Shown piece by piece: positions 35,860 to 47,600 of a stretch of 64,000 bases of DNA. The position numbers and the translations under genes were made by a program. The first letter of the stretch is position 1. Each line of letters starts with the position of its first letter. The notes beneath the pieces are model-generated. The model did no database searches, had not been told where the DNA came from, and was given only the letters and a program-made list of their open reading frames with translations. This DNA is from Spirodela intermedia (Eukaryota; Streptophyta; Magnoliopsida; Alismatales; Araceae), in the NCBI GenBank assembly GCA_902729315.2, contig LR746276.1, positions 126,501-190,500 of the forward strand, given 5' to 3'.

Positions 35860-36430
35860 TGGACGCTCGAATTTCTGCATTTTCTGTTGCCGTCTTCGGC
35901 ATCCTTACGTCGCCGGAAATGGCCGCGCAATGGCGCGGGGAGGCCAGACGGCATCCTCGAAGGCCGCGACACGCGACGCGGCATTGCCGCCTGCGTCGCG
36001 TGTTGCGGCCTATGCAGGCCATACGCCATCGCGGCGTCGCCTGAGGGTGTTGCGGCGCCTGCCGTCGTTTCCGGCGACGCCGGATAGCGCGGGGGCGTCG
36101 CCGCACAGCGCCACTGCGGCGCTTGCCGTCGTTTCTGGCGACGCCGGATAGCGCGCGGACGTCGCCGCACAGCACCATCGTGGCGTCGCCTGAGGCTGTT
36201 GCGGCGTCTGCCGACGTTTCCGGCGATTGTCTCCCGGCGTCTGTTGGACCCCGGTCCTGGGCGCTCACTGGCGCGGTCCACTGGGTCCGCCCAGCGATAT
36301 GGGCTCAGGCCTGGCAGCGGCCAACTGGGCCGCTCGGCCTGTGTGTGAGCTGGCCCCCTTTTTTTTGGGTCAGCCCACTATGACCGCCAGGCCAGGCGCA
36401 GCCCACTAGGCGCCTGCCAAGTCCGGCCCA
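35860..36430 (+). repeat. GC-rich tandem-repeat leader inside the copia element
   Basis: About 570 bp of CpG-rich sequence sits between the primer site and the AT-rich body. GCCGTCGTTTCYGGCGACGC recurs at 36,061 and 36,125 (64-bp period). A related phrase, GGCGTCGCCTGAGG, occurs near 36,033 and 36,182. Open frames through it are Arg/Ala/Pro-rich and unlike Gag. Composition turns AT-rich abruptly near 36,430. Confidence 0.8.
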
Positions 36431-36754
36431 ACAAGGATTAAAGGGCATTTTTGCCCATTTTTATTATCTCATTACTATTTTGGTAATTTAATTTATTAAT
36501 TCACTTTATTGCCAATTTATTTTAAATTTTTCTCTGAAAAATTTTATTCAATTTGATTGTGCCATGTTAGTGCAAACATTTATTGGCCCAAAGGAAAATA
36601 ATTGTTTGGCTGAATTTAATGTATGTATGAAAATTCAAGCATATATTTGTAGGCTTTGATATAGATATTTGAAATCTTTGAATTGATAGTAATGTTTAAT
36701 TACTTTTATTGACAATTATTTTCAATATAGATATTATAAGACCGAAGTTGAAAA

Positions 36755-38860
36755 TCAACTGTGGTGATGAATACTATGGTAGATATGATGGATTGAGTAA
36801 ACAATCGTGGTGATGAATACTGTTCGTGTTTCTTGAAAAGTATAGAATTATCCCTCAATACACTATGCCAAGATCTCCTAACATGAATAGTGTTATAGAG
36901 AGACGAAAGCGAACATTTAAAAACATAATAAGAAGTATGATCAATCAAATTCTTTTACTTGAATCTTTTTGCGGTGAAATATTAAAAAAGTAACATTGAA
37001 AAACATGTAGAAAATTGAGGGAGGCAAGACCTTATAATCCTAATGAAAGGAAACTTGACTCGAAGACATTTTTGAATTTGTGGGAGGAGATAAAGTTAAA
37101 GATATTACTTTTCAGGAGTATTGTTTATCAATATATCTTATTATTTCTAAAAATGTTCAAGATAAAGATTCATCACTTGACATTGATGAAACAATAACTC
37201 ATGAACAAAGTAATACTCTAAAAGTTCTTTCCTGAAAAAATTACATATAATCCACCATTAAAAAACGTAGAAAGAAAAAACAATTCAAGAGCAAGAAGGA
37301 AGCTCTTGAAAAAATATTTTCTTTTTCAATTACAAACTCAACAATCTCAAGAATCAATGACATTAAGAAAATCTACTAGAGAGAGAAAGAATGCAATTCC
37401 AAATGACTACTTTGTGTATCTTCAAGAACATGAAGTAGACTTGGGTATCGAGGAAGATGATTTAATCAATTTTTGTCAAGCCATAAATGAAGAAATCAAA
37501 TTTATGCAGGACAATAATGTTTAGAATCTTGTTCTCTTATCTAAAGATGTGAAATCTATTAGTTGTAAATGAATATTTAAAACCAAAAGAGATTCAAAAT
37601 GTAACAATGAGAGATATAAATCTCATATTCTTGCTAAAGGGTTTACTCAAAGAGAAGTCATTGATTATAAATAGACTTTTGCTCCAATTTTAACAAAAGA
37701 CTGTTTTTGAATAATAATAGCACTAGTTGTGCATTTTGATCTTGAGCTTCATCAAATGACTTTTCTCAATAGAGATATTAAGGAAACCATATCTATGATA
37801 CAACTTGAAAAGTTTTAAGTCTAAAGACTTAAAATAATTAATTTACAATGTGTATAAAGTTGATGATTGTGTATACCATAAGTTATGTGGGATGACAAAC
37901 ATGCATGTAATGATTTGACTCTATTAAGTGAAACCAAGTCATTCTTGTCAAAGAATTTTGAGATGAAGGATCTTGGTGAGGCCTCATTTATTTTAAGTAT
38001 ATAAATACATTGAGATCACACTCAAAATATTGTAAGATTGTCACAACAAGCCTACATTGAGAAAATTCTCAAAAGATTTGACATGTAAAATTGTAAAATT
38101 AGAACCAGCCCCATGGAAAGGAGACAAATTTTGTCTTAGTCAATGCCCTAGAAATGATCATGGAGTAAAAGAAATGTATAACATTCCTTATGCATTGGCT
38201 ATAAGATGTATGATGTATGCCCAAGTTTGTACACATCCAGAAAACATACATTATTAGAATGTTAGGTAGATATTTGAGTAATAAGAAGGGATCACTAGAT
38301 AGCAACAAAGAGAGTCATGTATTATTTACAAAGAACTAAAGATCAGTTAGATTAAATGGAGATCATTGGTTACACTGATTTTAACTTTATCAGATGTCAA
38401 GATTCAAGAAGATCCACATCAAGTTATATATTTTTACTAGTCGGTGGAGTCATTTCATGGAGGAATGTGAAGCAATCACTTGTAGCCTACTCCACAATAG
38501 CTTCAGAATATATTACAATGTATGAGGCATCTAATCAAACATTATGATTGAAGAACTTTGTCTCTGAGCTTCGAATCATGAGTGGTATTCAAAAATCTTT
38601 CAAGATATATTGTGACAATAAATCAGTCATGCTATTCTCTAATAATAATAGAAGTTTGAGAAATTAAGTATATAGACATCAAGTAAGTTGTCAAAGAAAA
38701 GATTCCAAATGAGAAAGAACAAACTCAATGAGAAAGTACAAAACATATTAGTACAAACTCAATGATTGCGGATCCACTTACCAAAGGCTTGTTACCTAAG
38801 ATCTTTTTAGATCATGTCACTCATATAGGTGTTCTTCTTTGAGAAGAATTGTGATTTGAG
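36755..38860 (+). pseudogene. decayed copia pol (integrase end, reverse transcriptase, RNase H)
   Basis: In changing frames one reads integrase pieces (YGRYDG; PQYTMPRSPNMNSV; RPYNPNERKLDSKT), the linker LRKSTRERKNAIPNDYFVYL, RT pieces (HILAKGFTQRE; VHFDLELHQMTF; a KNFEMKDLGEASF phrase near 37,950; PYALAIRCMMYAQVCT) and RNase H pieces (IGYTDFNFIRCQDSRRSTSS; then YCDNKS near 38,610). The usual YVDD region has been lost near 37,860-37,900. Stops and frameshifts break every domain. The lineage looks like the TNT1-94-annotated group of plant copia elements, by resemblance. Confidence 0.88.
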
Positions 38861-39228
38861 TGGAAGTTTGTATTTTAGTGTTCTTCATTGTGGACTTGTA
38901 AAATATTTATGCAGAAATAAAGTTTAATCTTGTTTTTATCTATTTTGAATATTGATCTCCATAAAGGAGGACTCGTTAGAAAAGTTCAAATTAAATTTTA
39001 TTTAAAATTTTCACACTACACGTTCATACTTAGTTTGTCATTCATCATGAGAACAAAAGTGATTAGTGTGACTTAGTTGCATGAAATCGTAATGAAAGTT
39101 ATCGCAGTCCTATGTTTGAGTGTTGATGGACGAGACTAATGCATTTCACCTTATGTGATAATAACTAGGTTCTGAACTTCTAAAGATTAAAAATATACAA
39201 ATGATTGAATAGTCATAATGTACAGCCC

Positions 39229-39239
39229 AAGTGAGAGAT
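39229..39239 (+). other. polypurine tract before the 3' LTR
   Basis: AAGTGAGAGAT directly precedes the 3' LTR, matching the AAGTGGGAGAT form usual in copia elements with one change. Confidence 0.85.
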
Positions 39240-39604
39240 TGTTGGATATTTCCATTTTGTGGGCTACACATACTATTATTGTGCATAATGGTTATTACAA
39301 CAGCCGTTTTTGGGCATTGTGGAATGGAGTATGGAGGAAGATCGTGTAGAAACCGGTCGACAGTTTCAATCCATTGATGGAAGGGATTGAAAGCGTTTGA
39401 TGGTTTCAATCTTTTGATAGAAAGGACTGAAACCGTCGAGCCTCTTTGAGGTTATCAATTTTGAGGGTTTGGTCCTTACTTCGTCATCATCGGAGTCCTT
39501 GAGGTCTCCATCTGCCTGAGGAGAAATTCCCCAGTGATTGAGAAGTAAAAGGCCATCCCGTGGGTCATGGATTCCAACAGTATTCTGCAATTTTATTTCT
39601 ATTA
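39240..39604 (+). repeat. 3' LTR of the copia element
   Basis: 365 bp, from TGTTGG to CTATTA (the canonical terminal CA has become TA). Differences from the 5' LTR in the first 150 bp are few, about seven, mostly G/C in the 5' copy against A/T here. It keeps two copies of the TTTCAATC/GATTGAAA unit where the 5' LTR has one. Confidence 0.93.
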
Positions 39605-40312
39605 GACACATTGAAGTTACGTGGTGTAGAAATATGGAAGACTCTATTAGATGAGAGAAGAATCTACAAGAATTCTCACAAAGAACCCAGAGAACAAATT
39701 TCTGATCTTGGCCCTAAAATCAGACGATGGTTGACCTCGGCGAACATGCCTCACGTTTCCATTGCACCATGTTGACCCATAAATGCTCAGTCTTCTTGAG
39801 TCGAACGGACCGCTGATCCCTCCTGCACTTACGGTCATTAATGGGTCGTCACGTTAATAACAGTTCCACCTGCAGAAGGCAGCCGGGGCCGGAGAGAAGC
39901 GGCTCATCTACATCATTAAGGCAGCCATCGACGGGGACAATGGGGCCACCCACAAGTTAAATGTCCCTGCTAGAGGCACGGAGACCTGCAGATTCTGCCG
40001 TACACCCACCGACCGGCGTGGCAATTTGAGGATCAGGTGGAGCGCCTCCTCTCTTCCCTTCCGAGACGAGGACGTCGAACTGTGCACCACCGGTCGTAGT
40101 ATTACGGGGAACAGAACTGCGGCAGCTCGGTTGTAATGGGAGTCCAAGTAACAGAGGATTCCTCTGTGCCGGAGGGAGGTTCCATTGTCTCCCCCCTCTC
40201 CCTGCCAACCAGAGAAAGAGAGAGAGAGGGGAAGGCGAGAGGCTCGTCGAGGAGCGGTAGACAGTGACTCGGCGCCGACACAGAAGGCTACCCGCGTGAC
40301 ACTCAGAGCCAG
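39605..40312. other. spacer between copia element and LEA_2 gene
   Basis: Begins with the 3' copy of the GACAC target duplication, then about 170 bp AT-rich and unassigned, then GC-rich sequence leading to the LEA_2 promoter. Its last 170 bp align with 35,068-35,220. Confidence 0.5.
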
Positions 40313-40320
40313 CATATATA
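40313..40320 (+). promoter_or_regulatory. TATA box of the LEA_2 gene
   Basis: CATATATA just after the conserved GGCTACCCGCGTGA word, about 190 bp before the start codon. A GA-rich tract (40,203-40,232) lies about 85 bp upstream. Confidence 0.65.
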
Positions 40321-40506
40321 GACAAAGCTTCCTGTGGTGAAGAGACGCGGCCGCAGGACGGGTTGCGGAGGAAAGGAGGGCAACTCGAGGGAAGCTACGC
40401 TGGCGTTACCCCTTTTACCAGTGGAAGGGGGAACTAGATAGACTTCTTCAGTGAAACGGTCGCCATTCTCACGGAAGTGGATGGGTTTCTCTCTCCTGCC
40501 CAGGAG

Positions 40507-41178
40507 ATGGCGAGTTCCTCCTCCCCATGGCGTGACGGTGGGAGCCATTCCTCTCCGTCCCCTCCGAACCCCCCAACGACTACTCGTCGAACCCTCACAC
40601 ACCGCTCCACCAACCCACTGGTCTGGTTTGCCGCGATTGTCTGCGCCATTCTCGCCGTCCTCGTCTTCGTCGCGGGCGTCGTAGTGCTATTCATCTATCT
40701 CACCTACCGCCCCCAGACGCCCTATGTCAGGGTCTGCAGCACTCACCTAGACGGCCTCGGGTATGACCGGTCGGGCCTGCTACAAATCCTGTTGACCATC
40801 GACATGGAGGCTGTCGACGAAAATGAGAAGACAGTCGCCGCCTTCTCCGACGCCGACTTCCAGGTTGAGTTCGCAAGGACGCCCCTCGCGGCGCTGCGAG
40901 CTGCCCCCTTCGTCGTGGGCGAGAACGGCACCTTGCCGCTTCACTACCTGGTAGCGTCGGCGCGGGCGCCGCTTGACAAGGCGGGAATGGAGAAGATGGA
41001 GACCTCCCTGAAGAGGGGTCAAGTGGAGTTTGGTCTGAGACGGCAGGCGAGGACGAGGTGGAACGTAGGGGTGTTCCTCTCCATGAGATCTTGGGCACGA
41101 CTCAACTGCAAGCTGAGGTATTTCTACCCGAACGGGAGCACCACGGGGCTGGACTGCTCCAAATCCCACTTCATGTAG
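40507..41178 (+). CDS. LEA_2 / NDR1-HIN1-like (NHL) membrane protein
   Basis: Late-embryogenesis-abundant group 2 / hydroxyproline-rich glycoprotein family; members are plasma-membrane proteins linked to stress or immunity (family knowledge). One exon, 223 residues from MASSSSPWRDGG. A Ser/Pro/Thr-rich N-terminus with basic RRTLTHR leads into one transmembrane segment, about residues 38-63 (LVWFAAIVCAILAVLVFVAG, VVVLFIYL), then a short YRPQTPYVRV and an extracytosolic LEA_2 domain ending CKLRYFYPNGSTTGLDCSKS. There is a potential N-glycosylation site at NGS and NGT. An open stretch reaches back to a GTG at 40,477, but this is not a normal start. An ATG at 40,481 in another frame (T at -3) opens an overlapping upstream reading frame. 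The ATG used here has G at -3 and G at +4. Confidence 0.88.
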   Translation: MASSSSPWRDGGSHSSPSPPNPPTTTRRTLTHRSTNPLVWFAAIVCAILAVLVFVAGVVVLFIYLTYRPQTPYVRVCSTHLDGLGYDRSGLLQILLTIDMEAVDENEKTVAAFSDADFQVEFARTPLAALRAAPFVVGENGTLPLHYLVASARAPLDKAGMEKMETSLKRGQVEFGLRRQARTRWNVGVFLSMRSWARLNCKLRYFYPNGSTTGLDCSKSHFM

Positions 41179-43311
41179 TCTAGGATCGAGGTCTACTCCT
41201 TCTCCACAGCAGGAGGAACAAGGTGACGACGCGATCCTCTACGCTGATAAATCCTGTGTCGGTCTCCTTCGACAGTTTCAGGGACGACAAGCTCAGGATG
41301 AGACGATCACATCTTAGTTCTTGTCTGGTTCCTTCTCACAGTAAACGGAGGCAGTCGAGGTCTGAACTTTTCTCCTCCGCCGCCGTTATTCTTCCACTCC
41401 CGTTGGCCGCCGAGGTCACCACCGGAGCCTCCCACTCGTCGTCTCCTTCGGCCCTTCTCCGGCAGGGGCGTGCTCTGCGTCGTCATCGGAGGATGCAGCA
41501 AAAGCAACGGAAACGGTGCCCGAGCGGAAAGGCTGCATCTTTTCCGAAAGGAACCTCCTTTCCACCTCAACCCTTCGCAAAGGGAAGAAACCCCCAGGCG
41601 CCCAGACACCTCAACAGGGAAGAGGGAGCACTTGTTTATGATGAACTTATGGGGATTATCATAGATTTGCCCACATCATCGATAGAACTTTCCCAAAGTT
41701 TTCTTGATATATCATTGGACTTTTTCTGAACACGGGTGATCTTCGCCAATTGAATGAATCTTTTCTGCCGCCGGAACACCCTAGATTCTATGTGATAATC
41801 TGGAGATGACCATGGTAAGTCAAAGATCGATGCGAACTTAAACCAAAGGGGCTGACCCTCAAGTCTACGGACCACTTGTTTATGACAACTTTGCTCGGAC
41901 GCATCCAGCTGACCCCAGATATTTGGTCTGGAATTCTGTCAACCATGAAGCTTCAATTTAATGCCGCAGTCGAATGAGGGACTACGGTCGTACTTTGACT
42001 TGAATTTGAACTATTATGATTGAATTAATTTTATTCGGTAAATGTATACTACGTTTGTTTCAGTTAATTTAAGCAGGTAACTTGCTTCTGGACGGCGTGT
42101 GTGCTCTTAGCCGTTTCCGAAACGAACACGACGGCGCTCTTGATTCCTGCTGCTGCACCTCCTCATCGCGGCGGGGAAGGAAGCGATTCGACCAGGTACC
42201 TCCCGTCGACCCTCCTTGTTTTCCTCCCTGTTGCCGACCCCGCTCCTCCGCCTCCTCCTTGTTCACCGTATCCACGCTCATCCCATCGCCCAGGCCTCCG
42301 TCCCCTTACCCGGGGACGTCAAAATAGCCCTTTTTCTCTTCCCGCCCCTTTCCGCGCGGCCCGCAGGCTCCTTCTCCGCCGTCGCATCCGTCTCTTCGAG
42401 GCTGCCGCGGGCGATTAGTCATCCCCTCCTACCCTTCCCCTTTGCAGCCACCTCTCCAATCCGCTGGAACATTTACAGGGTTGCCGTTTCCCTGGAGCCA
42501 CATTGTTCCGGCTTGTCCAGCCCGTAATCCAGTTGTGAAGTCGGTTCAAACCCTTTGCATCTGAGGAATCCTCCGGCCAACGGAGCATTATAATTCACGC
42601 TGGAATCCCTTCTGCAATCCGTCTATAATCCACCGATTTTCTCCCTTAGGCTCCGACTCTCCGTCGAAATTTTTCTGGCCCTCTTGCGCCGAATCCGGCA
42701 GTGGAATCAACCCAGTCACTGAGCATGCTCCAGTTCATGTGCTAGTGGTCTCTGGCGCCCCGTTAGAGGTATACACATCAGGAAAGAAACAGAGATAAAT
42801 GAGAAGAGCTCTTTTTCCTGCACCTTGTTTCTCTTTTTGTTCTTCTCAGTGAAAGTTTTGACACTGGAATCGTCAGAAGAATAGCTGACGGAATTTTATG
42901 GGCATTAGCCCTCTTGAAAGTTAATTAGAATGAATACATGTGGAACTCTAGTCTGATTCTTGTTGATGCTCGCTCAGTCCACTGATTCTTGTGGATGGTG
43001 TCTTACTTTATCAGGATCTTCTGTAACACATTTTGCAGGTGAGCAGATGTGAGAGGACCTGCAGCCTCTTTCCTACGCTCATAGTCAATCCTCAGCAGCT
43101 GCAATGGTCTCTGTCCGGAGGGTCTTTTGATTCCTCATTTCTGCTTGTTTCCTCTCTCTCTCTCTCTCTCTCATTTCTGCAGCTGGTTGTTTCCTCATCT
43201 CTGCTATGGTATCTTTCTATATATATACATCTCCACGTGTGGGCACATGGATGTCCTCTTGTTCCTTGGGTAACCAGTGGATGATTTGAACACCAATCTT
43301 CCGCAGTCATC
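41179..43311. other. spacer between LEA_2 and PPR genes
   Basis: Holds the LEA_2 3' UTR and presumably the 5' leader of the PPR gene. A GC-rich block at 42,080-42,530 has open frames on several frames without a recognisable domain. A short CT run lies at 43,156-43,173. A leader exon plus intron for the PPR gene within 42,080-43,300 is possible but unproven. Confidence 0.45.
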
Positions 43312-44655
43312 ATGTTCTGCCGTTCTAGTCTCCCTCTAGCTGAGATATCTCGTCCTGTTGCCATATCAACCAGAGTCACCAAAACCCATTGTCCGCCTTC
43401 ATCCACTGGATCATTCCGGGTTTCATTATTACATCATAGGAAGAGGACTCTGGCAAAACCTCTGTCAGCCCCTCGGTCGACGATGCTGATATACCAGTGC
43501 GAAGATGAAGAAGAAGAAGACAATGAGGAGGAACAACTGCGGGTAGAACCTTCGTCAGTCAAATGGGTCGAAATAGGCCCTGAAATAACTCACGAGCAGG
43601 CACAGGCGATCGCCCGGCTTCCCCCAAAGATGACTAAACGTTGTAGGGCCCTGATGAGGCACATCATCTGCTTCTCCCCTCAACAAGGCAACCTTCCTCT
43701 TCTGCTGTCCGCGTGGGTGAAGGTTATGAAGCCCAAGAGAGCCGACTGGCTGTCTGTTCTCAAGGAGACGAAGAGATTGGAAGATCCTCTATTCCTGCAG
43801 GTCGCTTTCTTACTCACTTCCTGCCTCAGTCTGTGCATGGATGTACATTCTAGCGGTGACCACGGCTGAAGCCTTGCCCCTGAGAATGTGTCTTCTTCGC
43901 AGGTGTTCCAGTATGCGCTGCTAGAAGATTCCTTTGAAGCAAATATCCGTGACTACACCAACATAATCGGCGCCTTTGCCGAGCAGAAGCGCTTCCAGGA
44001 CGCCGAGGCCACATTCCTGGCCATGAAAAGAAAAGGCTTCGCCCCTGATCAGGTCACCTTGACCTTGCTGGTCAACTTGTACAGCAAAGCTGGCAGGTTT
44101 GAGCAGGCCAAGGAAACGTTCGGGGAAATCAGATTCCTCGGCGAGCCGCTGGACAAGCGAGCCTATGGGTCGATGATAATGGCCTACATCCGAGCAGGGA
44201 AGCCCGAAGAGGGGGAGATGCTGCTTAGAGAGATGGACGCCCAAGAAATATATGCCTGCAAAGAGGTCTACAAGGCTATGCTAAGAGCATACTCTTTAGC
44301 CGGCAGACCTGATGGCGCCCAGCGAATCTTTGATGCCATTCAGCTTGCAGGCATCGTCCCGGATGCCAGGCTCTGTGCGCTTTTGATCCATTCCTACTGT
44401 GCTGTCCATCAGTTGGATGAGGCGATGAGTGTGCTGGAGAACATGAGGGCCGCAGAAATCAAGCCCAATGATAAATGCGTTGCCTTGATGATCGGCGCCT
44501 TCCAAGAGGAAGGCAAGCTTGATCGGGCAGTGTCCCTTCTCATGGACTTGGAGAGGGATGGAGTCGTCACTGGCAGAGAGACATCCAACGTGTTGACCCA
44601 GTGGTTCCGTCGGCTGGGCTTGTCAGACGAGCTGGAGGACATTCTACGGAGTTGA
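43312..44655 (+). CDS. pentatricopeptide repeat (PPR) protein, At1g01970-like
   Basis: P-class-type PPR protein; such proteins bind organellar RNA (family knowledge). Exons 43312-43800 and 43903-44655, intron GT-AG of 102 bp, phase 0, giving 413 residues. The N-terminus is Ser/Arg-rich (MFCRSSLPLAEISRPVAIS...) like a chloroplast or mitochondrial targeting peptide. An acidic block EDEEEEDNEEEQ follows near residues 63-74. KWVEIGPEITHEQAQAIARL precedes the repeats. From about residue 165 the typical 35-residue helix pairs are visible, for example YTNIIGAFAEQKRFQDAEAT, LTLLVNLYSKAGRFEQAKET, YGSMIMAYIRAGKPEEGEML, YKAMLRAYSLAGRPDGAQRI and LLIHSYCAVHQLDEAMSVLE, each followed by a G/A-x-x-P-D-like turn. 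Length fits the Arabidopsis protein. RNA target unknown. Confidence 0.92.
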
Positions 44656-47600
44656 TTGATCTCAGTTGTTTATATCACGATGATGTGCATGCATTCTCTC
44701 CCTTTGGTGGATCGAAGTGGGGAATTTTATGTTCGCCATTTTTATTCAAGTCTCCATTTTCTTGGGCGGCAGCTGTCGGAGCGATCAGCATCAGGATCAA
44801 AGTGGATGAAAGCGTACAACAAGGGTATCGGCTGCGGCATTCCTCCTGGAGTCTACAAGCACGTAGAAAGACACAGCAGAGTATTAAAATGTGCCGTCCG
44901 AAGACTCTCAAGATTCCACCCAAAGCTCGGGAATGTGGCCGTGGAGTCTCTGCCCATAAAAATTAATGGCAGAACAGGAGATCAACGCCTTTTGCACACA
45001 CCAAGTATTAAAATGACTGACCCAGAAGATTATTGTTTTGGGTCGGCAATCAAGGCTGAATCTTCACTACCACTAGAAAATGACCCGCAGGAAAAGTTAT
45101 GATCGAATGACGTTCTGGGAAGAATGCTGTTCAATATTATCGCGTCAGTCGAGACAGCAAAACGCCGTAAATGGAAGGAACTTACTTTAAATTTCTTGAT
45201 TTCAGAAGAGAAAGAAGAGAACATGGGTCAGGATCCATCATGGTGCTTGTGGAAAACATACTTTTTTGCAGAGAGAAGATGGAAGCAGCGTTACCACCCT
45301 CATTGCGCTGTAATATCGGCTCTCCATATACGCCAGTGATGGTGCCACCAAGCTAAGGCCACAACCTTCACGGGCAAATCTCAGCGCATAAAATAAAGGG
45401 GGAGGTGCTGCAAGATGAGAGATTTCCCCACCCATCTTTCGTCCATCTCTCCACTGTGCTTTGTATCAGCTTCATCAGCAAAGAACCAAACTCAGAAGGA
45501 CGATTAAGAAGGCTTAAAGCACGACACACGGATGATACCATATGCCATCCTCATTAATAAAACAAACTCGTGTTTCAGATCACAACCGAATCATTATCCA
45601 GCAGCTATCACCACGTGCCTTGAAGACAATCGGTAGAGATTATCCTTTCCAGACATGCTGTGCATGGGGCAACAGAAGAATAAGAAGAGGAGCCCTGCCA
45701 AAACTCTTGCACTTGCTAAGTTCGTCATTCATGCATGCATATGTAATGATGTTCCAAAGGAGTATAGCTCCTCAAGACGATTTACTAGTCGATGAACAGA
45801 AAATGAAATGCATCGACCAGCAGAGATGGATGATAAATCGACGGATCATGGAATATTTTGGCAGGATGCCCAAACACAGAATAAATTGTTACGTGAAAAA
45901 GAGTAAATAGAATATTTTTTTTTTGACTTTCATTATCAGTTTTCAAGGTTACTCAGACGAAAATTTGTCATAAAGTAAATTAATTTAAACTCTACTGATG
46001 AAGTTCAACAATGTCGAAAAATCTTCATCTGGCCTTTGTCTGCTCCACCAGTCAGAAAAGCCCTACCGAGGAAGCTCACAGCTCTTTTAATAAACCCTCC
46101 TTGGAGAGAAAGGAGAAGGTGAAAACAGCTATATTATATATTTTCAGGTGTGTTTAATATTAATCAATACCTTTGCGGTATTATATAGATTTGGGCCAGT
46201 ACATCTGTTCAAGAAGTTGGGTCTTAGAAATGTCGAGTTAACAAAATAATTCATCCAAATTTCGAAAGTAACTCCTTTTATGAATTATTCAAGATAACCG
46301 ACTGCAAGAACCATACTTGCAGGATTGACCCAAAAGTTCATGCTGTGAGAGTTTTCTGGAAAATAAAGCGAATTACAGCCAATTTAGTGGAAAATTTGAC
46401 CTCCAGTCGTTCACTAAACCATTTCTGATTGAGGTCACATAGTTGGCCAGTTATCATGATTCCAAAAGTGAAATAAAATAATTAAAAATAAACCATGTAT
46501 ACTTTAAAGCTGGAAGTAATCTGAGAAGTTTTTCTTATTTTTTTTATTTTTTAAACTCTTGATAACATGACCATGTATAGGTAGTGTATTATGTACTCAA
46601 TATCCACAGCACCTAAGCCGAAATTGTGGTGCTAGATGAAAGCCACTTTAGGGAAGATTAAGTGCCATGGTCCATAACCGATCATTGAAGAAGCTAACCT
46701 CTTTTTCATGTTTCGAAAACGACAATTCCGGAAAATAATGAATGTTCTAGGCATCAAAATCATACGAGACAGCAGTCAAAAGTTCACCAGTGAACAAATA
46801 AAACTGAATAACCAGGGAACATTCTTACCGGTATCTGCATGCTCACCACCACTCAGAATTATCACAGTTTAGCTGGGATAAACAGAAGATTGGCATGGAA
46901 GCAGCCATAGAATTTGAGATATGCTGAACAACTGATATGCAGATGCACACGATAGAGAATTACTTTGCAAGCAAACCATATCATATGACCCAAGGGTGTC
47001 TCATACATCAATGACAAAACAGAAAATGGCACCACAGCGTATTTATAGTCCAGTATGTCTGAAGGAGTATTTTACCCTGTTGATCATGCCATCGTCGATT
47101 ACATCCCTGTGTATCTTTTTAAACAGTTCATACCAAGAAGAAATCATTGAAAAAACTCAGATAATTGAAAATGCAGATTGATTTTTTTATTTATTTATAA
47201 AAGACCAACACGAAAAGAACATGACACCAATTACATCAGACAAAAAAGTCAAGACAAGGTCAAGGCCATTGTAGTGGGAGGAGTACCGTTCAAGTTATTT
47301 CTCTTGCTAGAGCTTCAGAATCTTCAAAGATCCAAACTCTTTGAGAAGATAGCTAAGCATAGGTTAAACCCTCGAAGAACTGCAACGTGGTATGCCCAGC
47401 TCGTCATTACAATCCGTACCCGCATTAGGAAAAAGAGGAGCACAGAGCTTTCAGAGCATTCGGATCAGGAAAAAGGAGCCATTCCATTCTCAAAGGACGA
47501 TCTTGGGGCAACCTATTGATTTCCCCCGCCTAGGCCGAAATAAGTGACTACTAGCTTTTGTCTTTGTAAGAAATGAATCTGCAATGAGCTCGATACAAAG

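Larger units (their letters stand above)
35499..39604 (+). mobile_element. Ty1/copia LTR retrotransposon, internally deleted, with intact ends
   Basis: Two LTRs in direct orientation begin TGTTGGATATTTCC. The 5' LTR is followed by a tRNA-Met-type primer site, the 3' LTR is preceded by a purine tract, and GACAC flanks both sides (35494-35498 and 39605-39609), a perfect 5-bp target duplication. The body holds a GC-rich leader, then part of integrase, reverse transcriptase and RNase H in the plus direction, all broken by stops and frameshifts. Gag, protease and the start of integrase are missing. At 4.1 kb it is short for copia and could not move unaided. Confidence 0.95.

Noticed and set aside
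35801-36409. Several Arg/Ala/Pro-rich open frames on both strands
   Set aside because: They arise from the CpG-rich tandem repeat in the copia leader; no Gag features such as a zinc knuckle are present.
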